Assembly: GCA_951799425.1 (NCBI GenBank)
Contig: OX637391.1
Coordinates: 12,328,051 to 12,392,050 of the forward strand
Direction: 5' to 3'
DNA from: Ilex aquifolium
Taxonomy: Eukaryota > Streptophyta > Magnoliopsida > Aquifoliales > Aquifoliaceae
DNA length: 64,000 bases
Shown: positions 35,194 through 47,300 of the stretch, piece by piece
How the letters are laid out: each line of letters begins with the position of its first letter
Numbering within the stretch: position 1 is the stretch's first letter
The notes under the pieces: generated by a model
Told to the model about the DNA's origin: nothing
Seen by the model: only the letters and a program-made list of their open reading frames with translations
Database searches by the model: none
Position numbers and translations under genes: made by a program

Positions 35194-35322
35194 GAAAAAT
35201 ATTATTTGAACCTGATTTACTAACTTAATGCATCATAGTCATTGAATTGATAGCGAGTCCTAAATAATAATGGGGTCATTGTTAATCTAATGACAAAAAA
35301 TAAAGTTTAAATACCATTACTC
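35194..35322. mobile_element. hAT-type MITE, diverged
   Basis: AATATTATTTGAACCTGATTT on the left and AAGTTTAAATACCATTACTC on the right are decayed inverted repeats of the family seen at 18295 and 27979. Boundaries approximate. Confidence 0.55.
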
Positions 35323-35990
35323 TAATTTTTATTATAATACCAGCCAAAATTTGGGTTTTGTGACTCAAAATAATTTTTACAATGACATTGTATAAAATTG
35401 ATTTTAATAGGTTCTTTATAAATCGAAATTTGTTGTTGACTATAATTATTGAATAACACCATTAGACAATTTTTTTGTATATGCCATCATTTTGACCTCT
35501 ATTAAAATAAAATCCTGATTTCGTCTCTACATCCGACTATAATTATTGATTTAGTAAGTAAACTCAGATAAATATTTTGGTAAGTGAAGCATCACCCCTT
35601 GGGTTGGGTTCGGGTTTTGTCTTTTTCATGAATGAGAAAAAGTCCAGCCCAATAAGCACTTTATTAAATGGTGCAATGGAATCAATTAGCCCATGGGTTT
35701 GGTCCAGCAAGCAAGGGCTGAAGCCATTTGTGTTTGTTATTTTGGCCTTGTTATCATGCTTTGAGGATTCTTCTACTTTGTTTTTTTTTTGAGTTTTTTT
35801 GGAGGTCGGTCCCTAGGCTCAATAGAATTATAAAAAAACCCACTCGTCAATTTCTTTTTAGATTAGATCTCTATTGAAAAGTAAAAGTAATAAACATAAC
35901 TAATACTCTTTAAAATTGCAAAAAATAATGACAATGTCATCATCTAATTTAAATACCTATTCTAGAAAGTTACGTCATCATAATGTATCT

Positions 35991-36095
35991 TCTTCTCCAT
36001 AAACACAAATCGTCAGACAAGTACGCAGTAATCGTCAGACAGGTACACTAATCTTCTCCATAAATACAAATCGTTAGACATGTACACAACAGATA
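35991..36095. repeat. Two-copy direct repeat
   Basis: The unit CTTCTCCATAAAYACAAATC followed by GTYAGACA and GTAC occurs twice, with an additional partial unit of AATCGTCAGACA between. Confidence 0.65.
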
Positions 36096-36310
36096 TGCAA
36101 TAAAAATATACGTGTTTATATAGGTACATAATGTATCATATACGACGAACAACATACACGATCATTTAAGTACATTATACGAATATATATATCCACGAGA
36201 TAGGTACATCAGTATTTAATTGAGAAAAAATAACATATACGCCATCACAGATATACAAGTATATAAAACCAGACACAATTTAAAATTAAGGATTTCATCC
36301 ACCCAAATAC

Positions 36311-36475
36311 ATATCCATGAGGTGTAGGCATCCCAAAGTTGCGTTGAATGTACTCCTTTGTATTTCTACCCTTCTGATGACCCATGAACATGTAACTTCT
36401 GCAATTTATCGTTCCAAGACCAGTGATAATAGCAAGATCATCATAACTTGCTCGATCACCGTGAAACTCTACAAA
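36311..36475 (-). pseudogene. Relic exon of plastid acetyl-CoA carboxylase carboxyltransferase alpha subunit (CAC3/accA)
   Basis: Fifty-five uninterrupted codons on the minus strand match the conserved carboxyltransferase alpha block: [20 protein letters not shown], then [20 protein letters not shown] and FGMPTPHGY. The nuclear CAC3 gene encodes this plastid subunit, which transfers the carboxyl group to acetyl-CoA in fatty acid synthesis. The match ends abruptly after HGY, where the next bases are GTATTT, a plausible intron donor, and I find no continuation on either side. It therefore looks like a genomic, not processed, fragment: a captured or duplicated exon. It differs from the usual consensus at several positions (for example FH for LH, NC for DG). 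Not functional on its own. Confidence 0.85.
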
Positions 36476-36794
36476 TTGGACATTAGCAGGGTAGAACTAG
36501 GAAAGTTGATCATCATAGTCCTTGTCACAACCATGGCTTCCCCTAGATCCATCCATCACTTCATATATTACTCGCATCTTTCAAATTTAGGCTGAAATCA
36601 TATGACGAGGGCAAAATGAATAATAAATATATAATAACTACCCAACCCCAGCAACATAGGGACTGCATTCAAAGTTTTTAAAACAAGGACCTTTTTATAT
36701 ACTACAATTTTGAACTTATTTCATAAACTATCATAACAATCTTAAAACTGGAGTAGTGTAGCAAAATAAAAGTACGAAAAAAACAAAATGAAAA

Positions 36795-36866
36795 GCGTCA
36801 ATTGTCTAATGGATAGGACATAGATCTCCTAAACCTTTGGTATAAGTTTAAATCCTATTGGACGCG
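36795..36866 (+). pseudogene. Plastid-derived trnR-UCU relic (NUPT)
   Basis: The 72-nt sequence begins GCGTCAATTGTCTAATGGAT and ends ATCCTATTGGACGCG, matching plastid trnR-UCU over its whole length with a handful of differences. The anticodon loop reads CTCCTAA where the plastid gene has CTTCTAA, and the T-loop GTTC is decayed to GTTT. It is a non-functional nuclear copy of plastid DNA. Confidence 0.85.
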
Positions 36867-36965
36867 GGCCCCTCTCACTTAAAGGCAACCTCTTAACCTG
36901 TGGAACATGCTTGCCCATTGGATGAGAAAGTGGAATTTGCTCTCAAAACCTGATATGTGTGCGTG

Positions 36966-37137
36966 AATCATTTACCTATAACTATTCAATACTTCTATGA
37001 AAAATTGATAATATTTGAGTGTTTCAGCGACCGAATCCACATTGAATTGGATAAATGCATTGCTTGTGAAGTATGTGTTTGTGTATTTCCTATAGATTTA
37101 TTCATTGTTGATTGGAAACTGGTATTCGAAAGAAAAA
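36966..37137 (+). pseudogene. Plastid-derived ndhI relic (NUPT)
   Basis: The translation [14 protein letters not shown] ... [16 protein letters not shown] then [11 protein letters not shown] matches the first iron-sulfur half of plastid NADH dehydrogenase-like subunit I. The second [4Fe-4S] motif and the rest of the gene are absent, and one cluster cysteine of the usual [12 protein letters not shown] motif is replaced (CVCVFP). It lies about 100 bp from the trnR relic, although trnR-UCU and ndhI are far apart in plastid genomes, so the insertion is a rearranged mosaic. Confidence 0.85.
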
Positions 37138-38395
37138 TGGAAAGTGTTCAATTGGAACATGAAACGTGACTAAATTGGTCCTGGTTATTCTTCGGGACGG
37201 AGCAGAAGAATGGAGAGGATTGACTGAGTGGAGGGTCACTCTACTGACCGAAACTAGTGTAAGTCCCTCCCAAAACAAAATGGATTGGAATCACTCCACA
37301 TATATCTCTTTTGGGACGAGCCTTAATTGACACTGTTGCTGCTGCTGCAACTGGTGAACTGATCGAGTCCCCCTTAACTTAGCTTAATTGTTAGAAGATA
37401 GGATGTAACTGAAGCGAGCGAAGTGTGAAATTGAGCGATGAACTTTTTTTTAGAATAAGATTTTTTTTTTATTTTAAGACAGTGCAGGATAGATTACATA
37501 GTAACTGCATGGTGTAGGTCAGATATAAGATCAAGTCTGATGTGCAACTGATTATCAAAATCTAGGATTTTTCATTAAAAGAACTTTTTCACTCATAAGA
37601 GTGAGATCAAAACTCTTTTCTTTATCAAAACACTGTCTTTTTCATTAAAAAAGAGTGACAAATTAGTTGGTATAAGGACTTCCTTACTCAACTAGAACAT
37701 AGAGTGTCAAGAAATAAAGCTACCATTGCACAAGTAAGATTAAAGATCTCTCTTTCCTCGGAACTGAAATGTTATTCATCCTAGCTTACTAATTCATTAT
37801 GTTCTTTTCTTCCAACCAATTATTTTAATATTTTTACTTAAATACTATAATTTTGAACTTATTTCATCAACTATCATAACAATATTAAAACTATACTTTA
37901 GATTCACTTTTTAATATTAAAATACGTTTACAAAACATATTTTTCAGGAAATCCTTAAAAAATAAGGGTACTTCGAAAGTATAGTTAAGAATTTTTAAAA
38001 ATAAGGATACTTTGAAAACATGAGTTAAGAATTACATATTTTGTTTATAAAAATTAAAAATATTCTTGTAAAAGAGAGTCCCGAGGCCCCAATTACAAGG
38101 ATCAACGGTGATCCAGGCGAGTTTGCAGCTGATACACAAACCTCCGAGTGTAGAGGATTTAACCCATCAGCTGTCGTTTCAAGATCCTCTGAAGCGACTC
38201 CAAAATCTTTTGCACAAATGCAATGCATGCCTGTTAAAAAACCTGCAAATACAATCCACCCTACGCCGGCATTTCTTCTTCTTGTTTTCTTTCTCTTTCT
38301 CTGTATGTATTCTTTCGTGTTTTCTCTTGTTGATTGCTCAAGGATCATACCACCTGATCTCTAGGAAGCGGAAGTGAAGTTACAAAAAATCAGTA
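37138..38395. other. Intergenic and 5' flank of the ATPase gene
   Basis: Up to about 38080 nothing is recognised; the part near 37170-37300 could be further plastid-derived sequence, but I cannot confirm it. From about 38095 to the start codon the sequence is similar to 60826-61107, so promoter and 5' UTR were duplicated together with the gene. A pyrimidine-rich stretch at 38270-38335 is probably 5' UTR. Confidence 0.5.
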
Positions 38396-41300
38396 ATGGC
38401 CTTCAGAAGTAGCGTGAAAGAGAAAACTGAGGCAGCTAGGCTTCACGTCGAAACCATAAGGAAAGAGAAGTTCTCAATAGGTGAAAAACGAGCAAACCCT
38501 TTAACTGCTGATCTTCACAACGCTGTTACCAACCTCTCCTCTGAGCTCTACACCAAAGATGTCCATTTTCTTATGGAGCTCATTCAGGTTCTCTCCCTCC
38601 CTCTTCTTTCTTCACATTTACAGTGTTCTGAACCTGTTTGATGTGAGAATGGTGCTTAAGTAGTTGTTTTTTTTTATGGGTCTGTGGTTTGGTGATCTTA
38701 GAATGCCGAAGACAATGAGTATTTGCCCGATGTTAAACCGACGTTGGAGTTCGTGTTTACGACCACTGATGTAACCGGCACCGGCGCTCCGGCGACTCTG
38801 TTGGTATTTAACAATGAGGTGGGTTTTTCTAAGGCAAACATTGATTCCCTCTGCAGCATTGGCCAATCTACTAAAAAGAACAAGAGACGCCAAGGCTTCA
38901 TCGGAGAGAAAGGTAATGAAACATTCTTGAACCACCTTCCCCCCCCCCCCCCCCCCCCCCCCCCCAAACACACAGAGAGTTAATTTCAAGTCACTGCTCC
39001 AAAATCTTATAACCCTTTAACCAGATTATTTCATTTCTTCAGTTGCTACTGATTGTTATATGGGCAAGGTAAGGAAAAGGGGAACAGGGTGCTTCTGCTT
39101 CATATCATAAATCGGTATAACAGAGCACCACATTGAGAGACGATTGTGAAAAACATCCTAAGAATTTTCGATTTTGTGTTGATCTCTTCCTTTGGCGAGA
39201 CATATTAGTAGGCACCCTAAAATCAAGTGGCATGCTCCACTCGTTGCTTTTACTCGTGGGCGAAGCCAGTGTAGGTGGCCCTCAAAATTTTTGTTTACTT
39301 GCATACTACCAATAGCAAATGTTCTCATTGCACTTCAAACATAGGAATAGTTAGAGTAAATGCATTTGTTACAGGAAAATAAAGAAACAACTCTTTGTAA
39401 ACTCCAATAGTTTAGTTGGGATGGATTTCTAAATACATTTGACTCATTACTAGTGGTCACAAACCTTATGTTTCTTCCACTAAATCACAAAGTATATTCG
39501 GATAAAGTAGTTGTGCACTTTATTTTGAGCCAATCTACGACCAATTGCACATCATCAATCTCTTTTAGGTAAATAAACCCATCTTGTATGTGAGGATAAA
39601 TGTGTATATGTACATGAAAAATGACTCAACATTAATTTCAGTAATATTCTTTGCATGTATATCAAGGCCTTTATTAGTGGACACCCCAGTATCATGAAGA
39701 GTTGCAAACTAGGTAGGAAATGCATGATAACTGATTGTGAAGTCCCTTATTTATTCAGGTTGAGAAGAAGTTGGTCGGGTTGGGGTTGGGGGAGGCAGGG
39801 GTGTTTGAATTCCTTAATTGCGAGGCAACACTAAGCTTTGGTATCGCCACCAAAAGTCACAATGTTACGCTATGGCATCATATGACATTGTTTGGCATGC
39901 CTGAATTGTATATCCCCTTGTGACTCTTGAGTGTGTGCAGTTGACTTTTTCTTTCTTTCCTTCTTTGTTTTTTTAGGTAGTGGGGTGGGTTGGTGTGTTG
40001 ATACTTTTTCATTTTTTGCATGTTCATGCACATAATTAACCTAAGCTAGGCCCGATGGACAGGTGGGTTTGCCTTTAAATTTTGTTAATTAAGTCATCTC
40101 CAGTATCAAATATCAGAGATTCCTTGTTCCAAGTCCATCCCCTGCTACCTATCTTGACAATCATGTATATAATATGTGGTATTCAGTCATTTTGAAGATG
40201 TATTGTTAAACCTTAAGCATTATGTGATAATTTTTCATTCGTTAGGTGAGGGGGGCCAAACAAGAACAATGGCACAACCAAAAATTTATTCAATGAGGCT
40301 ATTCATATGTAGTCGTTAATATCAAGTTTCCATTGTATAAAATAGGGACGAAACCAGAATTTTATCATAGAAGGTATAAATACGAGACACAAATTTAAAC
40401 CAACAACGTAAATGATGTTTATACCTTTTACATCTAAACTTACAATATATAAAAATTATTCGATAAAAAATATATTCAATATAAACAAAGATATTGTCAC
40501 AAAAAAAGAGAGTAAAACCAAAGGAATAATCTTTTATTTTATATTCCCTCAATTGTCTTTAAAAATGGTACTCGACATTCTTTTCGATCACAAAATTCAT
40601 TTATGATTGTATTCATATTGAATTTTATAGAAATATCTTGTTTATGCACCCAATGAAAGAGTTTGTTAAAAGATTGTTCTCCATCCAGTTTCAAAATCTA
40701 ATTGCGCAATATTTATGGTCAAAAATGTACAATTTATATGGTGGTCGTAAGGAAAATTTGTTCAATCTGTCTAAAATAGGGAGGTTATTCTCATTTTTTT
40801 TCGGAAGGGAGGGTATTCTCACCGGTAAAAAAAAAAAAAAAAAAAAAGAAGCTATTCCCATTTACCAACATAATGTTTTATTGAAAGAATAAACTAGTTA
40901 ATGACCTAATATTATATTGAGTAGGAGAATATTTTATAGAGAGAGAAGGAGAGAGTTAATTCCATGTGTGTGGAAGATTAAAAACACTTTTATGGTAGAA
41001 GTGGTCTTGGATGGGCCAATACACTATAGGAATGGAGCAACTTCTTAAAGTATAGTGTTGCGGAAATTACCTGGGAATCGAATTGGGATCGATATTGACA
41101 TTCACACTCAAGTGGAAAATTAAAAGAACAATCATACAAGACAACAATTTACGTGGTTTGGCTATGGATGTTTTCACTATAGAATAAAACAAAAGTACAA
41201 GACAGTTATTTCAAATTTCAAAAGTACTCACCCCAACAAAAGAGGATCACTCTGATATCTCATTGGTATCACTCGATTTGATAACACTCAAATTGATACC

Positions 41301-44300
41301 GAAATATCACTTAAAGAAACTCTTTTATTGTTTGAACATTTCAAGCTTTGATACTTGAACTCACTCAAGCTTCCAATGCTTGAACACTACCTAGCCATCC
41401 TTTTATAGAGAAATTAGTGAGGATGCTGACAACACAACAGATCTGCGCATGCATTGCAGATCTGCTCAAAGAACAAGCTCAACACATCTTGTTGTCTTTA
41501 TCCCATGTGCAGTAGCCACCAAGTCTCGACTTTTATACCAAAAGGATAGAGGCTGGCAATTCCAAAGTTTCTAGCCACAAAAAAAGTCCACAAATCTTCA
41601 CCTTAGTCAGAAGTTGTTCAATCCATCTGTAAAACTCTTTTTCGATTGTCATCTTTGATGCGCCTCACAAGGCGCTCAAACTTGTAAAATGTTAATCCAA
41701 GTCCAAGCAATTCTGGAACCACCTTGGTCAACATATCAGTTGAATTATCTTTAGTGTCAGCCTTTTGTAGAGAAATCTCTCCATTATTAATAATCTCACG
41801 AATGAAGTGAAATCGAGCATCAATATGCTTGGTTCTAGCATGATGAACTTGGTGTTTTGCCAAGTGAATGGCGCTCTGACTGTCGCAAAAGATGCTAACA
41901 TGTTTTTGTGATATTCCCAACTCACCAATCAAACCTCGGAGCCATAAAGCTTCCTTAACGGCCTCGGTCACTATCATGTAATCTACTTAAGTCGTTGACA
42001 AAACAACTTTTGGTTGTAGCATAGACTTTTAACTGACTAGACCACGAGCTATTGTTAAAATATAGCCTGTTGTAGATCTTCGTTTGTCCAGGTCACTAGC
42101 ATAATCTGAATCCATATAACCCCTAATATGAGACTCTGAACTATTGTTCCATTGATACACCAATCTTACATGCAGAGTACCACGTAAATATTGTAGTAAC
42201 CATTTCACAGCTTGCCAATGCTCCTTACCTGGATCTACCAAGTACTTGAAATATCTGGACGAGTGCATATTATAGTATATATAAGGTTTCCAACTGCACT
42301 CACATATGGAACATGAGACATATACTCTCGTTCCTCATTATTTAGAGAAAACTGTTGAGAGTCTGAAGTGGGCAGCTAAAGGAGTACTCACAGACTTTGA
42401 GTACTTAATACCAATTTGAGAGAGTACCTTTTTCAGGTACTTTCACTGTGAGAAGCACAATCTATCTTTCTTCCAGTCTCTTAGAATTTTCATTTCAAGA
42501 ATCTTCTAAGTTGCACCTAGATCCTTCATCTCAAACTCTCTACTGAGTTGAGATTTCGACTTGTTAACTTCGTCCATGCTCTTAGAAGCAATGAGCATGT
42601 CATCTACAAAAGTAGACAAATGAACCATTTGGTAGCTTCTCAAAGTACATACAATAGTCATACTCACTTTTGGTGTGGCTCTGCTTCAAAATGAATGCGT
42701 TAGACCTCTTGTATCACTGTCTTGGCGATTGCAGTCCGTATAATGACTTCCTCAGTTTGCACACGAGTTTTTTTACCAGCAACCTTGAAATCTTCTGGTT
42801 GAGTCATGAAGATTTCTTTCTCCAAATTCCCATGGAGAAATGCAATCTTGATATCAAGTTGATCTAGATTAAGATCAAACTGAGCTACGATGACCAATAA
42901 CACATGGATTGAAATATGCTTTACCACTAGTGAAAATGCCTCATTGTAATACACCCATTCCTTTTGTGTATAGTCTTTGGCTACCAACCGTGTTTTGTAT
43001 CTGACACCATCTGTTCCTAGAGAACTTTCTTTCTTTGCGTATACCCATTTGCATCCCATCATTCGCTCTTCCTTCAGCAATTTGACGAGCTCTGAAGTAT
43101 GGTTCTTTTGAAGAGAATTCATCTCTTCATTTTTGGCGGTTTTCCATTCCCTATAATTTCTATTGTTCATTGCCTCTTGGAATGTAGTTGACTCATTACC
43201 CACCATGGTAAGTACATAAAGATAACATATCTTCAAAATCATAACAAACTGGTGCTTTGACAGTCCTCTTAGTCCTCCCAATTGCTAAAGACCGTTGTTC
43301 TAGTTCTTTTGATGCCCCTTCGTCTGGAACAATATCTTCTGGAGTATTAAACTCCACCTCCATAGGATCATCATTTTCTTCCTCCATCTGAATATACTTT
43401 TGCTTGTTGGAAGTTAGCACAGTAGACTCATCAAAGGTCATGTCCCTGTTGATCATAAACTTGTGCAATTCAGGACACTATATTCTGTAACCCTTCACAC
43501 TAGTTGCATAACCGAGAAAGATTCCCTTCATAGCTCTTGGCTCAATCTTATTTTCTTTGACATGAAAATAAGTTGGGCACCCAAAAATTTTAAGGGAACT
43601 ATAATTAGGTGGCTCGCATGACCATATTTTGTGAGGAGTTTTACACTCCATAGTTGTTGATGGTAATCGATTGACGAGAAAGAACATTGTGTTGACAGCC
43701 TCAGCCGAGAACTCCCTGTCCAATCCAGCATTGGCTAGCATACACCGTGCTCTCTCCAATAGGGTCTGATTCATATGTATTGCGACCCCATTTTGTTGTT
43801 GCGTTTCCTTTACAAAGAAGTGTCTTGCAATACCTTCATCTTCATAGAACTTCTAGAATTTTTGGTACGTGTACTCACCATCATTGTCGGTTCTCACCCG
43901 CTTGATCTTCTTGCCAGTTTACTTCTCGACCATGGCTTTCCACTTGAATGTTTCAAAGACTTCATCCTTGGTCTTCACAAAGTATACCCATACTTTGCGT
44001 GAGAAGTCATCAATAAATGTAACAAAATATCTTGATCCCCCTTTTGAGGCTACCTTCGATGGACTTTAGATATCCGAATGGATGCAATCAAGAGTGCCTT
44101 TTGTGCGCCGAATAGCTGTGCTAAACTTCACCTTGCATTGCTTGCCAAAGATAATTTTCGTAGAAATCCAGCTTGGTCGTCTTGATACCACCAAGCATGC
44201 CTCGCTTGCATAACATATCCAATCCCCTCACTCATATGACTCAAACGCATATGCTATAAATGAGTAGAGATTGCATTATCTATCACTGTATTGTCTATCA

Positions 44301-47300
44301 CTGTATTGTCGGATATAAAATATAGATTTTCTATCTTGCTCCCCTTCATCACTATCAAAGGCGTACAACTTTCAAAACTCTACCCAGTGCCACAATCTTG
44401 CAACCATTGGAGTCTAGAGCACCCAACGAAATAAGGTTCTTCAAATTTGGAACATTTCTGATTTTTGTTAATGTTCTCACAATTTCGTCGTGCATCTTGA
44501 TTCTGATAGTTCTTATTAGAGAATTAATCACAACAGATTTTCTTTATATCTTTTAGATTCTTGTAATCAATTGTAATATCTTTGTAATTAGTTGTAATCC
44601 CTTAATTTAGGATAGTTTCCTATTGTTGTGATTGAGAAACTCACGGCAATGCCCAATTTGTGTATATATATTCATTCTTAATCAATGGAAAAGCTAAGCT
44701 ATTGTTTTTCAATATTTTCCTCTCTATTTCAACATGGTATCAAGAGCCTAACTTTCTTGGGTGTCTTTTTTTTTTTTTTCCAGAACAACCACGATCAGCA
44801 TCCTTTCCTCTCAATGGCTTCTATTGCGACTTCCTCTTCCACCAACGAACCTAACACCATCCAAAACTCCCAGGATCCTCAACATCCTCTCCTTACAATC
44901 AATCTCTCCAATATCACCAAATTGTCATCCACCAATTATCTCACATGGAGCCTTCAAATCAAATCTCTTCTTGAAGGTTATGATCTTCATCACTTTATTG
45001 ATGGCACTCATACTCCCCCACCACCCACCGTCACAGTCAATAACGTTGCATCCACAAATCCAACATACACGACCTGGAAGCGTTAGGATCGTCTCATCTT
45101 TAGCGCCCTTCTTGGTGCTATCTCCGTTTCCCTGCAACCACTCATTGCCCGCACTACCACTTCCCTTGATGCATGGCAAACCTTAGCTAATACCTACGCC
45201 AAACCATCTCGTGGTCATATTAAACAATTGAAGGAGCAATTAAAGCGGTGTAACAAGGACTCAAAATCCATTAGTGAATATATGCAGGCCATAAAGATTC
45301 GTGCCGATGAGCTTGCTCTTCTCGGGAAGCCAGTTGCTGATGAGGATCTTATTGATCGAGTTCTTGAAGGCCTCAGTGATGAGTTCAAATCCGTCATTGA
45401 TGCCATTAATGCACGTGACACAACAATTTCTTTTGCTGAACTCCATGAGAAACTTCTCAACAAAGAAGCATCTTTTCAGACCGCTTAGCCATCCTCTCTC
45501 CCCCTACCTGCAACGGCAAATCCCACTGCCTTTCGGAATCGTCCAAATTGGCGTCAACCAGCCATTCATTCACAACAACCAAGCCCTATCCCTGCCCTTT
45601 CTCCTCATGATCAACGTCCATCCAAACCATATTTGGGTCGTTGTCAAGCATGCGGCATTCAAGGACACACTGCCAAACGATGCTCGATGTTTCGGCTTGT
45701 CACTAATCAACAATCCCTGACACCTCGTCCTCACGGTTCTCAGGGATATCGCCCCAGCACACCCTGGCAACCCAGAGCCAATCATGCTGTTCTTGGCAAC
45801 AACACTACTCCTACTTGGCTGCTGGATAGTGGAGCATCTCACCACGTTACATCTGACTTGAACAATCTTTCTCTTCATAGCCCGTATCCAGGATCTGATG
45901 ATGTCATGATAGGCGATGGATCGGCCCTTCACATCACCCATACCGGTTCTACCACTATACCTACTTCCTCTCGAACCTTTACTTTACAAAACGTCCTTTG
46001 TGTCCCCTCCATGAAAAAAAACTTACTTTCGATTTATCAATTTTGCACTGATAATCTTGTTTCTGTTGAATTCTCACCCTCTGCTTTTCAGGTGAAGGAT
46101 CTCAACACAGGGGCAATCCTTTTGATGGGTGAACCTAAGGATGGCGTATATGAGTGGCCGACTACGTCCTCTTCAGTTCCATCTTCCCCATTGCTTGCAT
46201 TTTCCAGTGTCAAGACCACTTCGTCTGAGTGGCACTCTAGACTAGGACATCCATCTTTTACTATTATGCAAAATATTATTTCCAAGTTTTCGTTACCATT
46301 GTCTACTTCATTATCTTCTTCCACACATTGTAATGCCTGTTCATGCAATAAAAGTCATAAAATTCCATTTTCTTCTTCTACCTTAACCTCGTCTCATCCG
46401 CTTGAACTTCTCTTTTCTGATGTATGGACTTCTCCTGTTTACTCTGTTGATGGTTTTAAGTACTATGTTATTTTTGTTGATCATTATACACGGTACATTT
46501 GGTATTATCCTCTTAAACAGAAATCACATGTGTATGATGTCTTTGTGCGCTTCAAGGAATTAGTCGAAAACCAATTTAAACACCGCATTGTCACCCTCTA
46601 TTCAGATAATGGTGGCGAATATCAGGCCCTTGATAATTTTCTCTCCACCAATGGTATAGCCCATCTTACCACACCACCCCATACACCAGAACACAATGGT
46701 CTCTTCGAACGATGTCATCGCCATATTGTTGAAACCGGTCTATCTCTTCTCACTCATGCCTCGATGCCTCTAACTTATTGGACTTACGCATTTGCCACTG
46801 CTGTATATCTCATCAACCGTATGCCCACACCCACACTACATCTTTCATCCCCTTTTGAAAAACTCTTTGGGTCTCAACCCAACTACACTAAACTTCGGGT
46901 GTTCGGTTGCTTATGTTATCCATGGCTTCGGCCTTATTCTCAACATAAACTTGACTCTCGTTCCACTCCTTGTGTTTTTCTTGGTTATTCTTCCACACAA
47001 AGTGCCTATCTCTGTCTTGATCTGTCCACTTCTAAAACATATATTTCATGTCATGTTAAATTTCTTGAACAATCCTTTCCTTTTACCATTTACCAATCCC
47101 ATCTAGCTCGTCCCACTCCAGAGATCACTTCCACCTGGCTTCCCCCGGTCCAAATTCTACCCATTAAAAGTGGCCCATACACACCGCCTCCCCAAAGAGA
47201 ATCCCTGTGTCAACCTTTGTCCCAAAATGCCCAAACGGACGATCTTCCCTTCTCACCAGTCGACCGTTTCCCACCAACACCACACCACTCTGAGACCTTT

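Larger units (their letters stand above)
34183..36310. other. Gene-free stretch with transposon relics
   Basis: A hAT-like terminus (CAGGGACGGACCTATAGG) begins near 34842; its partner may be near 35515-35530 (TTTCGTCTCTAC), but I cannot confirm this. A hAT-type MITE is listed at 35194-35322 and a short direct repeat at 35991-36095. No host gene was recognised. Confidence 0.4.

Noticed and set aside
36317-36595. 92-codon plus-strand open frame
   Set aside because: It is the antisense shadow of the carboxyltransferase alpha relic on the minus strand (36311-36475).
36795-36866. Functional tRNA-Arg gene
   Set aside because: It matches the plastid gene but has changes in the anticodon and T-loops, and lies beside an ndhI relic.
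38723-38983. Read-through frame of exon 2 into the poly-C tract (polyproline end)
   Set aside because: The splice donor at 38912/38913 is conserved in the paralogue, and the frame beyond it is intronic.
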